Part shown: piece after piece, positions 40,750 to 46,635 of the stretch | How the letters are laid out: every line of letters begins with the position of its first letter | Numbering within the stretch: position 1 is the stretch's first letter | Assembly (NCBI RefSeq): GCF_016908975.1 | Contig: NZ_JAFBEX010000033.1 | Coordinates: forward strand, 1 to 46,635 | Length of the DNA stretch: 46,635 nucleotides | Direction: 5' to 3' | From: Neobacillus cucumis | GTDB taxonomy: Bacteria; Bacillota; Bacilli; Bacillales; Cytobacillaceae | Translations under genes and position numbers: made by a program | Notes under the pieces: model-generated | Told to the model about the DNA's origin: nothing | Databases searched by the model: none | The model's input: only the letters and a program-made list of their open reading frames with translations

Positions 40750-41088
40750 ATAAAAACGAGAGAGGAAGCTATTAATTTCTGTTTGAATTTAGAAAAAACA
40801 TATGAAGATTATCCATTTAAAGATAAGAATTGGACATTAATGCGACATAAAGAAAGCAAGAAAGTCTTTGCCTGGATTTTCAATAGAGATGAACATATTT
40901 GGATTAATCTGAAGTGTGAGGCAGGTTGGTTGGACTTCTATCGTCATAATTACACTTCAATAGTTCCTGCTTTCCATCTTAATAAAGAACATTGGAATTC
41001 TCTTATTCTAGATGGTACCATTCCAGAGGAAGTTATATCCGACCTGATTAGACGAAGCTATAATTTAACGAAACAAAAAATAAGTTGA
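40750..41088 (+). CDS. MmcQ/YjbR family protein with ATA in the start position
   Basis: The family N terminus is readable as [ATA]KTREEAINFCLNLEKTYEDYPFKDKNWTLMRH; most members read M-x-x-REEAxxYC...TYEDYPF. The first codon of this conserved block is ATA at 40750, 9 nt after AAGGAG, with an in-frame stop just upstream. An internal TTG at 40783 would cut off conserved residues and has no ribosome site. The 112-residue product has the YjbR fold, possibly DNA-binding; the molecular role is unknown. Either AUA is used as a rare start or the gene has lost its ATG. Confidence 0.75.
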   Translation: MKTREEAINFCLNLEKTYEDYPFKDKNWTLMRHKESKKVFAWIFNRDEHIWINLKCEAGWLDFYRHNYTSIVPAFHLNKEHWNSLILDGTIPEEVISDLIRRSYNLTKQKIS

Positions 41089-41437
41089 GGTAGTTATCTC
41101 CTTCTAATTGATAAACTTAAAGAATAATGATTTGATTTTCAAAGGTTTGCTTCTTCGCATACCTTTTATTATCTGTACGTTTTAAGTTTGTGAAAGAATT
41201 TACTTAAGCAAACGGGGGCTTTACTTCAAGAGGGAATGCTGCGGCAATCCTTTTTTCTTCTTGCGCTAATGGAGTTTAGTTGGAAGAAGTGACTATACTA
41301 TAATGGAGTTACATATTTCAAATTGGTGAAAAAAAATAATTCATTTTGGTTCTTAATTGCGTTTTGGTTTAGTTAAGAACTTTGTTTTCCCGATTATCTT
41401 TGGTTGTTTCAACATTTTTAGAGGGGGCTATGTGTAA
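41089..41437. other. Gene-free stretch before the signal peptidase gene
   Basis: 349 bp without a credible gene. It includes a sequence around 41205-41290 (AACGGGGGCTTTACTTCAAG..., GCTGCGGCAATCC) that is more GC-rich than its surroundings and looks like a dispersed remnant, and a TATAAT at about 41298. No terminator or operator could be assigned. Confidence 0.4.
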
Positions 41438-41998
41438 TTGGAAAAGAGTAAATCTGAAATTCTTAGTTGGATAAAAGCTATTGGAATAGCAGTTATTATT
41501 GCAATCATTATAAGGACTTTTCTTATTAGTAATTATGTGGTTGATGGTCCATCAATGATGCCTACATTACAGAACAACAACCGACTAATCGTGAATAAGC
41601 TTGTTTATGATCTTGGTCAGCCTCATTATGGTGACATAATCATATTTCATGCAACACCAACTCAAGATTTCGTTAAACGTGTAATTGGACTTCCTGGTGA
41701 TACTATTGTTTATAAAAATGATCAATTATACCGTAATGGTACAAAAGTTCCCGAGCCTTACTTAAATGTCTATAAAAAAGAGTTAACCTCTGGACAGTTT
41801 ACAGATGACTTTTCGCTTATGGGATTAACTGGAAAGTTAAAAGTACCTAAAGGAAAGTTATGGGTTATGGGAGATAATAGACCAATTAGTGAGGACAGTA
41901 GAATGATTGGTTTTATTGATGAGAAGAAAGTAGTAGGAAAAGTTAGCCTTCGATATTACCCTTTCACAGAGATTAAATATTTTAATAATAAGTCCTGA
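41438..41998 (+). CDS. Signal peptidase I (SipS-type)
   Basis: 186 residues from a TTG preceded by GAGGGGG. One N-terminal membrane anchor (IKAIGIAVIIAIIIRTFLI) is followed by the Ser/Lys protease boxes: VDGPSMMPTL with the nucleophilic Ser, DFVKRVIGLPGD with the general-base Lys, and MGDNRPISEDSR. It cleaves signal peptides of secreted proteins on the outer face of the membrane. The length and single anchor match the Bacillus SipS/SipT group. Bacilli usually carry several copies, so it need not be essential. Transcribed alone. Confidence 0.92.
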   Translation: MEKSKSEILSWIKAIGIAVIIAIIIRTFLISNYVVDGPSMMPTLQNNNRLIVNKLVYDLGQPHYGDIIIFHATPTQDFVKRVIGLPGDTIVYKNDQLYRNGTKVPEPYLNVYKKELTSGQFTDDFSLMGLTGKLKVPKGKLWVMGDNRPISEDSRMIGFIDEKKVVGKVSLRYYPFTEIKYFNNKS

Positions 41999-42108
41999 CC
42001 TATTATTAAAATAACGGGGGATTGAAAAAGCCGAATTTCCTTTTTATGACTAGGATGATCGGCCTTCCCACCCCTCTGGTAAAAATCGCCCATATTTGCT
42101 TTAGCTAA

Positions 42109-42136
42109 TAAAGGATGAAGAACCATACATCCTTTA
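42109..42136 (-). terminator. Hairpin after hutG
   Basis: TAAAGGATG / CATCCTTTA 9-bp perfect stem, 10 bp past the hutG stop. The T-run on the minus strand is short (TTTATT). Confidence 0.6.
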
Positions 42137-42145
42137 CAATTATCC

Positions 42146-43138
42146 TTACCGCAGCATAACGCCGGTAAGGAAGGTTAAAAATACATGCGTACCAAGTTTA
42201 ACTGTCGGCTGTACCTGAAAATCCTTTAATGGATCCAGACAGACGATGTCCATTGCCTTGACCTTTGGATGGCGCCCCGCTGTTAGTACCCCTTCCAGCA
42301 GTTCTGATGATGTCATGCCTCCCGGTGTTGAAGCTGGCACCCCTGGAGCATAAGCAATATCAAGTACATCCATATCAACCGTTAAATAGATTGTATCCAC
42401 TTTCGAAGCTAATTCTTCTAAACTTTGGAGAACCGTTTCTTTAATCCCTTTCTTCCTTACCTTACCAAGTGTTATATAGTTAACAGCATGTTCATCGGCA
42501 TATTTTTTTAGATCCTTTGTATTAAAAAATCCGTGAAGACCAATATTGTACATATCGCTGCCACGGACGATTCCACTTTCAATCAAATTCCGCATCGGTG
42601 TGCCGTTGGAAGGTCCATTATCTGTCATATCCCTTAGATCAAAGTGTGTATCAAACTGCAGGATACCAATTCTTTCATTTGGCTTGGCCTGATGAAGCCC
42701 TTTTACCATCATTGCCGTAATGGAATGGTCTCCTCCAATCGCGCAAATCGTAGATGTTTGGAAATGGTGATAAAGGGACGCAGATGCCTCGATGATATTA
42801 TCATGGCATTTTTTTATATCTGTTACATGCATCGGAACATCCCCGACATCAAGTGCCGTCCTATCCGATAAGTCCATATCCTCATCAAGATTATACGTAG
42901 AGAAGCCTTTCCATGCACGTCTGAAAAAGTCTGGAAATTCAGACGCACCTGACGCACTGATGGATGACCGTGAAAGCGGGACGCCGACTACGACGAAGTC
43001 AGTAGTTTTACCTTTCTCAGGATCGCTTTCGTTTGTTATTGGCTGAATCCATTCATGCACTTTTGACACCACACCAGATTCCGGTCTTACCCATGTAAAA
43101 CTGGGAGGATTAATTTTTGGAAATAGATAGCTCTTCAA
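42146..43138 (-). CDS. hutG: Formimidoylglutamase (HutG), arginase family
   Basis: 330 residues from a TTG that has AGAGGAGG 8 nt before it. The ureohydrolase Mn2+ motifs are intact: AIGGDHSITA, LQFDTHFDLRD and LTVDMDVLDIAYAPGVP. It hydrolyses N-formimidoyl-glutamate to glutamate and formamide, the last step of histidine breakdown. The start lies 29 nt inside the 3' end of hutI, so the genes are coupled. It is the last gene of the hut operon seen here. Confidence 0.93.
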   Translation of the reverse strand: MKSYLFPKINPPSFTWVRPESGVVSKVHEWIQPITNESDPEKGKTTDFVVVGVPLSRSSISASGASEFPDFFRRAWKGFSTYNLDEDMDLSDRTALDVGDVPMHVTDIKKCHDNIIEASASLYHHFQTSTICAIGGDHSITAMMVKGLHQAKPNERIGILQFDTHFDLRDMTDNGPSNGTPMRNLIESGIVRGSDMYNIGLHGFFNTKDLKKYADEHAVNYITLGKVRKKGIKETVLQSLEELASKVDTIYLTVDMDVLDIAYAPGVPASTPGGMTSSELLEGVLTAGRHPKVKAMDIVCLDPLKDFQVQPTVKLGTHVFLTFLTGVMLR

Positions 43139-44405
43139 CTAATTTTCCTCCTCTTACCACAACCCGACCGTTTTTCACAACGGTATCCGTATGATTCACG
43201 CCATAGGAATATTGAAGCCTCATATAATTTCCTACATTAAAAATAGTGATGTCACCCTTTTTACCAACTTCTAAACTGCCAATCTCTTTCCCGCGGTTGA
43301 TAGCATTTGCTGCATTAATGGTTGCAGCCGTGATTACTTCAGCAGGAGTCATGCCCATCTTCATACAGCCTAGATTCATAATAAATGGCAAAGATACCGT
43401 TGGGGATGAGCCTGGGTTACAATCGGTGGAAAGTGCCACTGGTACTCCTAAATCAATCATTTTTCTTCCATTTGCGGACTCAGCCATTAAGAAATAAGCC
43501 GTTCCAGGGAGTAATACAGCGACAACGCCTTTTTCAGCCATTGCCCTCATACCTTGTTCTGAAGCTTTTAAGAGGTGATCAGCTGAAATGGCACCAATTT
43601 CTGCAGCAAGTTCCGCCCCTTGATAGGGCTCAATTTCATCAGCATGGATTTTTGGAATCAAACCGTACCTTTTGCCAGCTTCGAGAATTCGTTTGGATTG
43701 CTCCGGTGTGAAAACGCCATGTTCACAGAAGACATCATTAAATTCCGCTAAGCCGAGTTTTGCTACCTCTGGAATCATTTTGTTAATAAGAAGATCGATG
43801 AACGCCTCCGGATTTTCCTTATATTCTTTTGGTACTGCATGAGCGCCCATAAAGGTTGGAACCACGTCAATTACATGCCTCTCATTTAGGTCCCTCGCTA
43901 CCTCAAGCTGTTTTAATTCCGTTTCCCACTCCATCCCGTAGCCGCTTTTCACTTCAACTGTTGTCACACCATGAAGGAGAAATTGATTTAATCGTTCAAA
44001 GCTTTCATTAAAGAGTTCCTCTTTTGTTGCGGCCTTAGTTGCTCTTGTTGTAGCGTGGATTCCACCGCCGCCATTCATGATCTCCATATAGGTAGCACCT
44101 TGGAGCCGCATATTAAACTCATTTTCCCTGCTGCCCGCAAAAACGAGATGTGTATGTGGATCGACAAGCCCTGGTGTCACGAGTTTTCCGCTTGCATCGA
44201 TTATTTGTGCTTCATGAAGACACCCTTTATACTGTGCAACAAGATCTTCATCCTTTCCAACAGCCTGGATGACTCCGTCTTCGATCCAAACACTTCCATT
44301 CTCAATAATGGCAAGCTCAGACATCGCTTCCTTCACTCGGGGAGCATGAGCGCTCCCCTGTAAAGTAACGAGCTGAGAAGCATTTCTAATAAAAAGTGCA
44401 GTCAT
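43110..44405 (-). CDS. hutI: Imidazolonepropionase (HutI)
   Basis: 431 residues, ATG after GAGAGG. Amidohydrolase features: VDPHTHLVFAGSRENEF (metal-binding His pair), GGGGIHATTRATK, KIHADEIEPYQGAELAAEIGAISADHLL and LSTDCNPGSSP. It opens the ring of imidazolone-5-propionate to formimidoyl-glutamate. It is placed between hutU (21-nt gap) and hutG (overlap), the same order as in B. subtilis. Confidence 0.95.
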   Translation of the reverse strand: MTALFIRNASQLVTLQGSAHAPRVKEAMSELAIIENGSVWIEDGVIQAVGKDEDLVAQYKGCLHEAQIIDASGKLVTPGLVDPHTHLVFAGSRENEFNMRLQGATYMEIMNGGGGIHATTRATKAATKEELFNESFERLNQFLLHGVTTVEVKSGYGMEWETELKQLEVARDLNERHVIDVVPTFMGAHAVPKEYKENPEAFIDLLINKMIPEVAKLGLAEFNDVFCEHGVFTPEQSKRILEAGKRYGLIPKIHADEIEPYQGAELAAEIGAISADHLLKASEQGMRAMAEKGVVAVLLPGTAYFLMAESANGRKMIDLGVPVALSTDCNPGSSPTVSLPFIMNLGCMKMGMTPAEVITAATINAANAINRGKEIGSLEVGKKGDITIFNVGNYMRLQYSYGVNHTDTVVKNGRVVVRGGKLVEELSISKN

Positions 44406-44426
44406 TTGCTTCTCATCCTCTCCATT

Positions 44427-46100
44427 TTAATCTTGTGGCAACATTGGCATTTTGATGCCTTTTTCTTTTGCCGTTTTGATTGCTAACTCATAGCCTGCAT
44501 CTGCGTGACGAACAACGCCCATTCCCGGATCAGTTGTTAATACTCTTTGCAAGCGGATTTCTGCTTCCTTCGTACCATCAGCAACAATAACCATGCCGGA
44601 GTGTTGAGAATAACCCATCCCTACGCCCCCGCCGTGGTGAAGAGAAACCCAGCTCGCACCGCCGACAGCATTGATCATGGCATTGAGGATTGGCCAGTCA
44701 GAAACGGCATCACTGCCATCTTTCATTGCTTCGGTTTCGCGGTTTGGTGAGGCAACAGAACCTGCATCCAGGTGGTCACGGCCGATTACAATTGGCGCGG
44801 AAACTTCACCTGAAGCAACCAGATCGTTAATCACTTTGCCGAAGCGGGCACGGTCACCGTATCCTAACCAGCAAATACGGGCAGGAAGTCCTTGGAACGC
44901 GATTCTTTCCTGTGCCATTTTTACCCATTTACAAAGATGCTCATCATCTTTAAACTCTCGGAGTAAAGCTTCATCAATTTTACGGATATCTTCAGGGTCA
45001 CCCGATAAGGCGGCCCAACGGAATGGACCTTTCCCTTCACAGAACAATGGACGAATATACGCCGGAACGAAGCCAGGGAAATCAAAGGCATTCTCTACAC
45101 CTTCATCCTTAGCAACCTGACGGATGTTGTTACCATAGTCAAATGTAACGGCACCTTTTTGTTGCATGGTTAACATGGCTTTTACATGCGCTGCCATGCT
45201 TTGTTTTGAAAGTTGAACATACTTAACAGGGTCTGCTTTTCTTAATTCTGCAGCTTCCTTCAAAGAATAGCCTGCTGGTACATATCCATTCAACGGATCG
45301 TGAGCAGAAGTCTGATCTGTTAATACATCAGGGGTGAAGCCCCTTTCGATCATGAGTGGTAAAATTTCAGCTGCGTTTCCTAATAGACCAATAGATAATC
45401 CTTTTCCTTCTTTTTTAGCCTCAAACGCCCATTTAAGCGCATCATCTAAATTATGTGTTTTTACATCAAGATAGCGAGTTTCAATCCTGCGATCAATTCT
45501 TGTTTCATCTACATCAATCGCAATACATACACCATCATTCATGGTTACCGCTAAAGGTTGGGCACCGCCCATGCCGCCCAGTCCTGCAGTTAATGTAATG
45601 GTTTGTTTTAAGGATCCGCCGAATTCCTGTCGGGCAAGCTCAGCAAATGTTTCGTACGTTCCCTGGACAATCCCCTGGCTTCCGATATAAATCCAGCTTC
45701 CGGCAGTCATTTGTCCGTACATCATTAGGCCTTTTTTATCAAGCTCGTGGAAATGCTCCCAATTCGCCCATGCAGGAACTAAGTTTGAGTTAGCAAGTAA
45801 GACACGTGGTGCGTCTTTATGAGATTTCCAAATAGCAACTGGTTTACCAGATTGAATCAAGAGCGTTTCATCTTCTTCTAATTCTAAAAGCGATTTAATA
45901 ATGGCATCGAAAGACTCCCAGTTACGAGCTGCCTTGCCAATCCCACCGTAAACCACTAAGTCTTCCGGTCTTTCGGCCACTTCTTGATCAAGATTATTTA
46001 ACAGCATACGAAGGGCTGCCTCCTGAATCCAGCCCTTAGCGTGTAATTCAGACCCTTTGTAGTTTTTAATTAGTCTCTTTCCAACTGTATTCGCTTCCAT
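44427..46100 (-). CDS. hutU: Urocanate hydratase (HutU)
   Basis: 557 residues from the ATG at 46100. The GTG three codons upstream overlaps the AGGAGAG ribosome site. It shows the family NAD+-binding region TAGLGGMGGAQPLAVTMNDG, QTSAHDPLNGYVP, RICWLGYGDRARFG and ASWVSLHHGGGVGMGYSQHSG. It converts urocanate to imidazolone propionate. In B. subtilis hutH precedes hutU; here the upstream 187 bp hold no gene and then come a repeat copy and an IS element. No clear hut promoter, HutP site or cre box was recognised in 46101-46287. Confidence 0.95.
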   Translation of the reverse strand: MEANTVGKRLIKNYKGSELHAKGWIQEAALRMLLNNLDQEVAERPEDLVVYGGIGKAARNWESFDAIIKSLLELEEDETLLIQSGKPVAIWKSHKDAPRVLLANSNLVPAWANWEHFHELDKKGLMMYGQMTAGSWIYIGSQGIVQGTYETFAELARQEFGGSLKQTITLTAGLGGMGGAQPLAVTMNDGVCIAIDVDETRIDRRIETRYLDVKTHNLDDALKWAFEAKKEGKGLSIGLLGNAAEILPLMIERGFTPDVLTDQTSAHDPLNGYVPAGYSLKEAAELRKADPVKYVQLSKQSMAAHVKAMLTMQQKGAVTFDYGNNIRQVAKDEGVENAFDFPGFVPAYIRPLFCEGKGPFRWAALSGDPEDIRKIDEALLREFKDDEHLCKWVKMAQERIAFQGLPARICWLGYGDRARFGKVINDLVASGEVSAPIVIGRDHLDAGSVASPNRETEAMKDGSDAVSDWPILNAMINAVGGASWVSLHHGGGVGMGYSQHSGMVIVADGTKEAEIRLQRVLTTDPGMGVVRHADAGYELAIKTAKEKGIKMPMLPQD

Positions 46101-46287
46101 CAAATTCACTCTCCTAGAATTTAAGTTTTCTATACTTGTAATTCTAAGATGTCAGTCTTTTTAAATAAATCATCCTGAGAATAGAAAAGTGATAATTTTC
46201 TTTGAAATTGATGCTTATCCTATAAATTAGAATGGTAAAAAAGATAATTTTATTAGAAAATTAGCATTTTCTTTGTTTTTCATCAAT

Positions 46288-46370
46288 AGCTCTGTTAAAT
46301 TTGATTGTTGATTTCCGCTCCAGGCACTCAGCGAACCCGCGAGCGTGCCGGGGAGCCTCCTCGGCGCTTA
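46288..46370 (-). repeat. Interspersed inverted-repeat element, copy 3 (truncated, opposite orientation)
   Basis: Read on the minus strand it has the right half of the element: GCCGAGGAGGCTCCCCGGCA, then GAGTGCCTGGAGCGGAAATC and a degenerate TTTAACAGAGC end. It stops abruptly where the IS begins, so the IS probably inserted into it. Confidence 0.8.
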
Positions 46371-46401
46371 GAGAGAGGGCACTGAAAAAGTCCACATTTT
46401 A

Positions 46402-46440
46402 AGCAGTGGAAAGGTAGATTTTATCGACCTTTCCACTGCT
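46402..46440 (+). terminator. Terminator hairpin in the IS leader
   Basis: Perfect 14-bp stem AGCAGTGGAAAGGT / ACCTTTCCACTGCT followed by TTTTTTG. It lies between the IS end and the transposase and would stop transcription entering from outside. Confidence 0.88.
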
Positions 46441-46486
46441 TTTTTGTTTTATAATAAAATTATTAAATTTTACGGGTGGTATTCAG

Positions 46487-46635
46487 ATGATTTCCGATCA
46501 AGAATCTTTTACTCTTAGTCCATATATAGCAATTTACGAGCTTGTTGTCCCACAAGAAAATATGCTTCGACAAATTAAAGAATTAGTGGATTTTTCGTTC
46601 ATTCTTGAAGAATTAAAAACGAAATATTGCCTAGA
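46487..46635 (+). CDS. IS1182 family transposase (N-terminal part, cut by window end)
   Basis: An open frame of 49 codons reaches the window edge. The start MISDQESFTLSPYIAIYELV and the segment LRQIKELVDFSFILEELKTKYC match the conserved N terminus of IS1182-type transposases (LSPY...LYDLVVP...LVDFSFVYDEL...KYC). The catalytic DDE part lies outside the window. The ribosome site is weak (GGGTGG). Whether the copy is intact cannot be judged. Confidence 0.85.
   Translation, partial: MISDQESFTLSPYIAIYELVVPQENMLRQIKELVDFSFILEELKTKYCL

Larger units (their letters stand above)
46371..46635 (+). mobile_element. Left end of an IS1182-family insertion sequence
   Basis: From about 46371 the sequence changes from the repeat element to GAGAGAGGGCACTGAAAAAG, which is probably the terminal region, followed by a terminator hairpin and the transposase start. 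The element runs off the window edge, so the other end and the target duplication cannot be seen. Confidence 0.75.

Overview
The window looks like chromosomal DNA of a low-GC, spore-forming Bacillaceae (Bacillus/Neobacillus-like). Supporting signs are AGGAGG-type ribosome binding sites, frequent GTG/TTG starts, a YjcZ-type sporulation peptide next to coat-like Gly/His/Tyr-rich proteins, IolT/IolG/IolE/Hut proteins close to those of Bacillus subtilis, CcpA-type cre boxes, and the GC-rich interspersed repeat common in this group. I saw no rRNA, tRNA, CRISPR array or phage.

Layout. (1) 1-3050: a GNAT acetyltransferase, a possible group II intron fragment, two paralogous coat-like proteins in opposite orientation sharing a 38-nt upstream block, a YjcZ peptide and a small ORF. 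(2) 3110-14591: an inositol/keto-sugar block, all on the minus strand, with mirror-image gene order AraC / TIM-barrel isomerase / Gfo-Idh-MocA dehydrogenase / IolT-type porter / LacI / porter / dehydrogenase / isomerase / AraC. The two isomerases are about 95% identical and the two AraC proteins are close paralogues. (3) 14927-21846: an inositol-type ABC importer (ATPase, permease, lipoprotein), a LacI regulator, an IolG/IdhA-type dehydrogenase and IolE. (4) 21951-30822: three more Gfo/Idh/MocA dehydrogenases, another LacI, a divergent AraC, a third IolT-like porter and an IolE-related TIM-barrel protein. (5) 31018-31831: a small XRE regulator plus partner, then an inverted-repeat element. (6) 31905-40034: hxlB, hxlA and a LacI regulator, then a 1.9-kb inverted-repeat element carrying a 28-copy, 52-bp hairpin array, then a 2-keto-3-deoxygluconate operon (eda, ACS transporter, kdgK, TIM-barrel isomerase). 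(7) 40256-41998: MaoC-like, MmcQ/YjbR-like and signal peptidase I genes on the plus strand. (8) 42146-46100: hutU-hutI-hutG. (9) 46288-46635: a third copy of the repeat, interrupted by the left end of an IS1182-family element.

How the genes fit together. Regions 2-4 hold six Gfo/Idh/MocA NAD(P)-dependent dehydrogenases, four IolE/xylose-isomerase-like TIM barrels, three IolT-like porters, one ABC importer, three LacI and three AraC regulators. This is a toolkit for taking up several polyols or sugars (inositol isomers are best supported), oxidising them to keto compounds, and dehydrating or epimerising these. The core iolABCD genes are not in the window, so products probably enter a pathway encoded elsewhere. 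Four operator families can be read directly: TGCATACGCTTGCAT (LacI at 8140), AAGCGCTT-centred boxes (probably LacI at 17086), GTAAACGTTAACC (probably LacI at 23480), and a paired TAAATCGATTTA / TAAACCGGTTTA operator that occurs identically in front of hxlAB and of the kdg operon, joining them into one regulon (probably LacI at 33210).

The most unusual signals are the 52-bp hairpin array inside an inverted-repeat element, the hxlAB/kdg co-regulon, the mirrored duplicated block, an IolG orthologue with Asn where the catalytic Asp is expected, and a YjbR-family gene whose start position holds ATA. All statements rest on reading the sequence and remembered family features; no database search was run.
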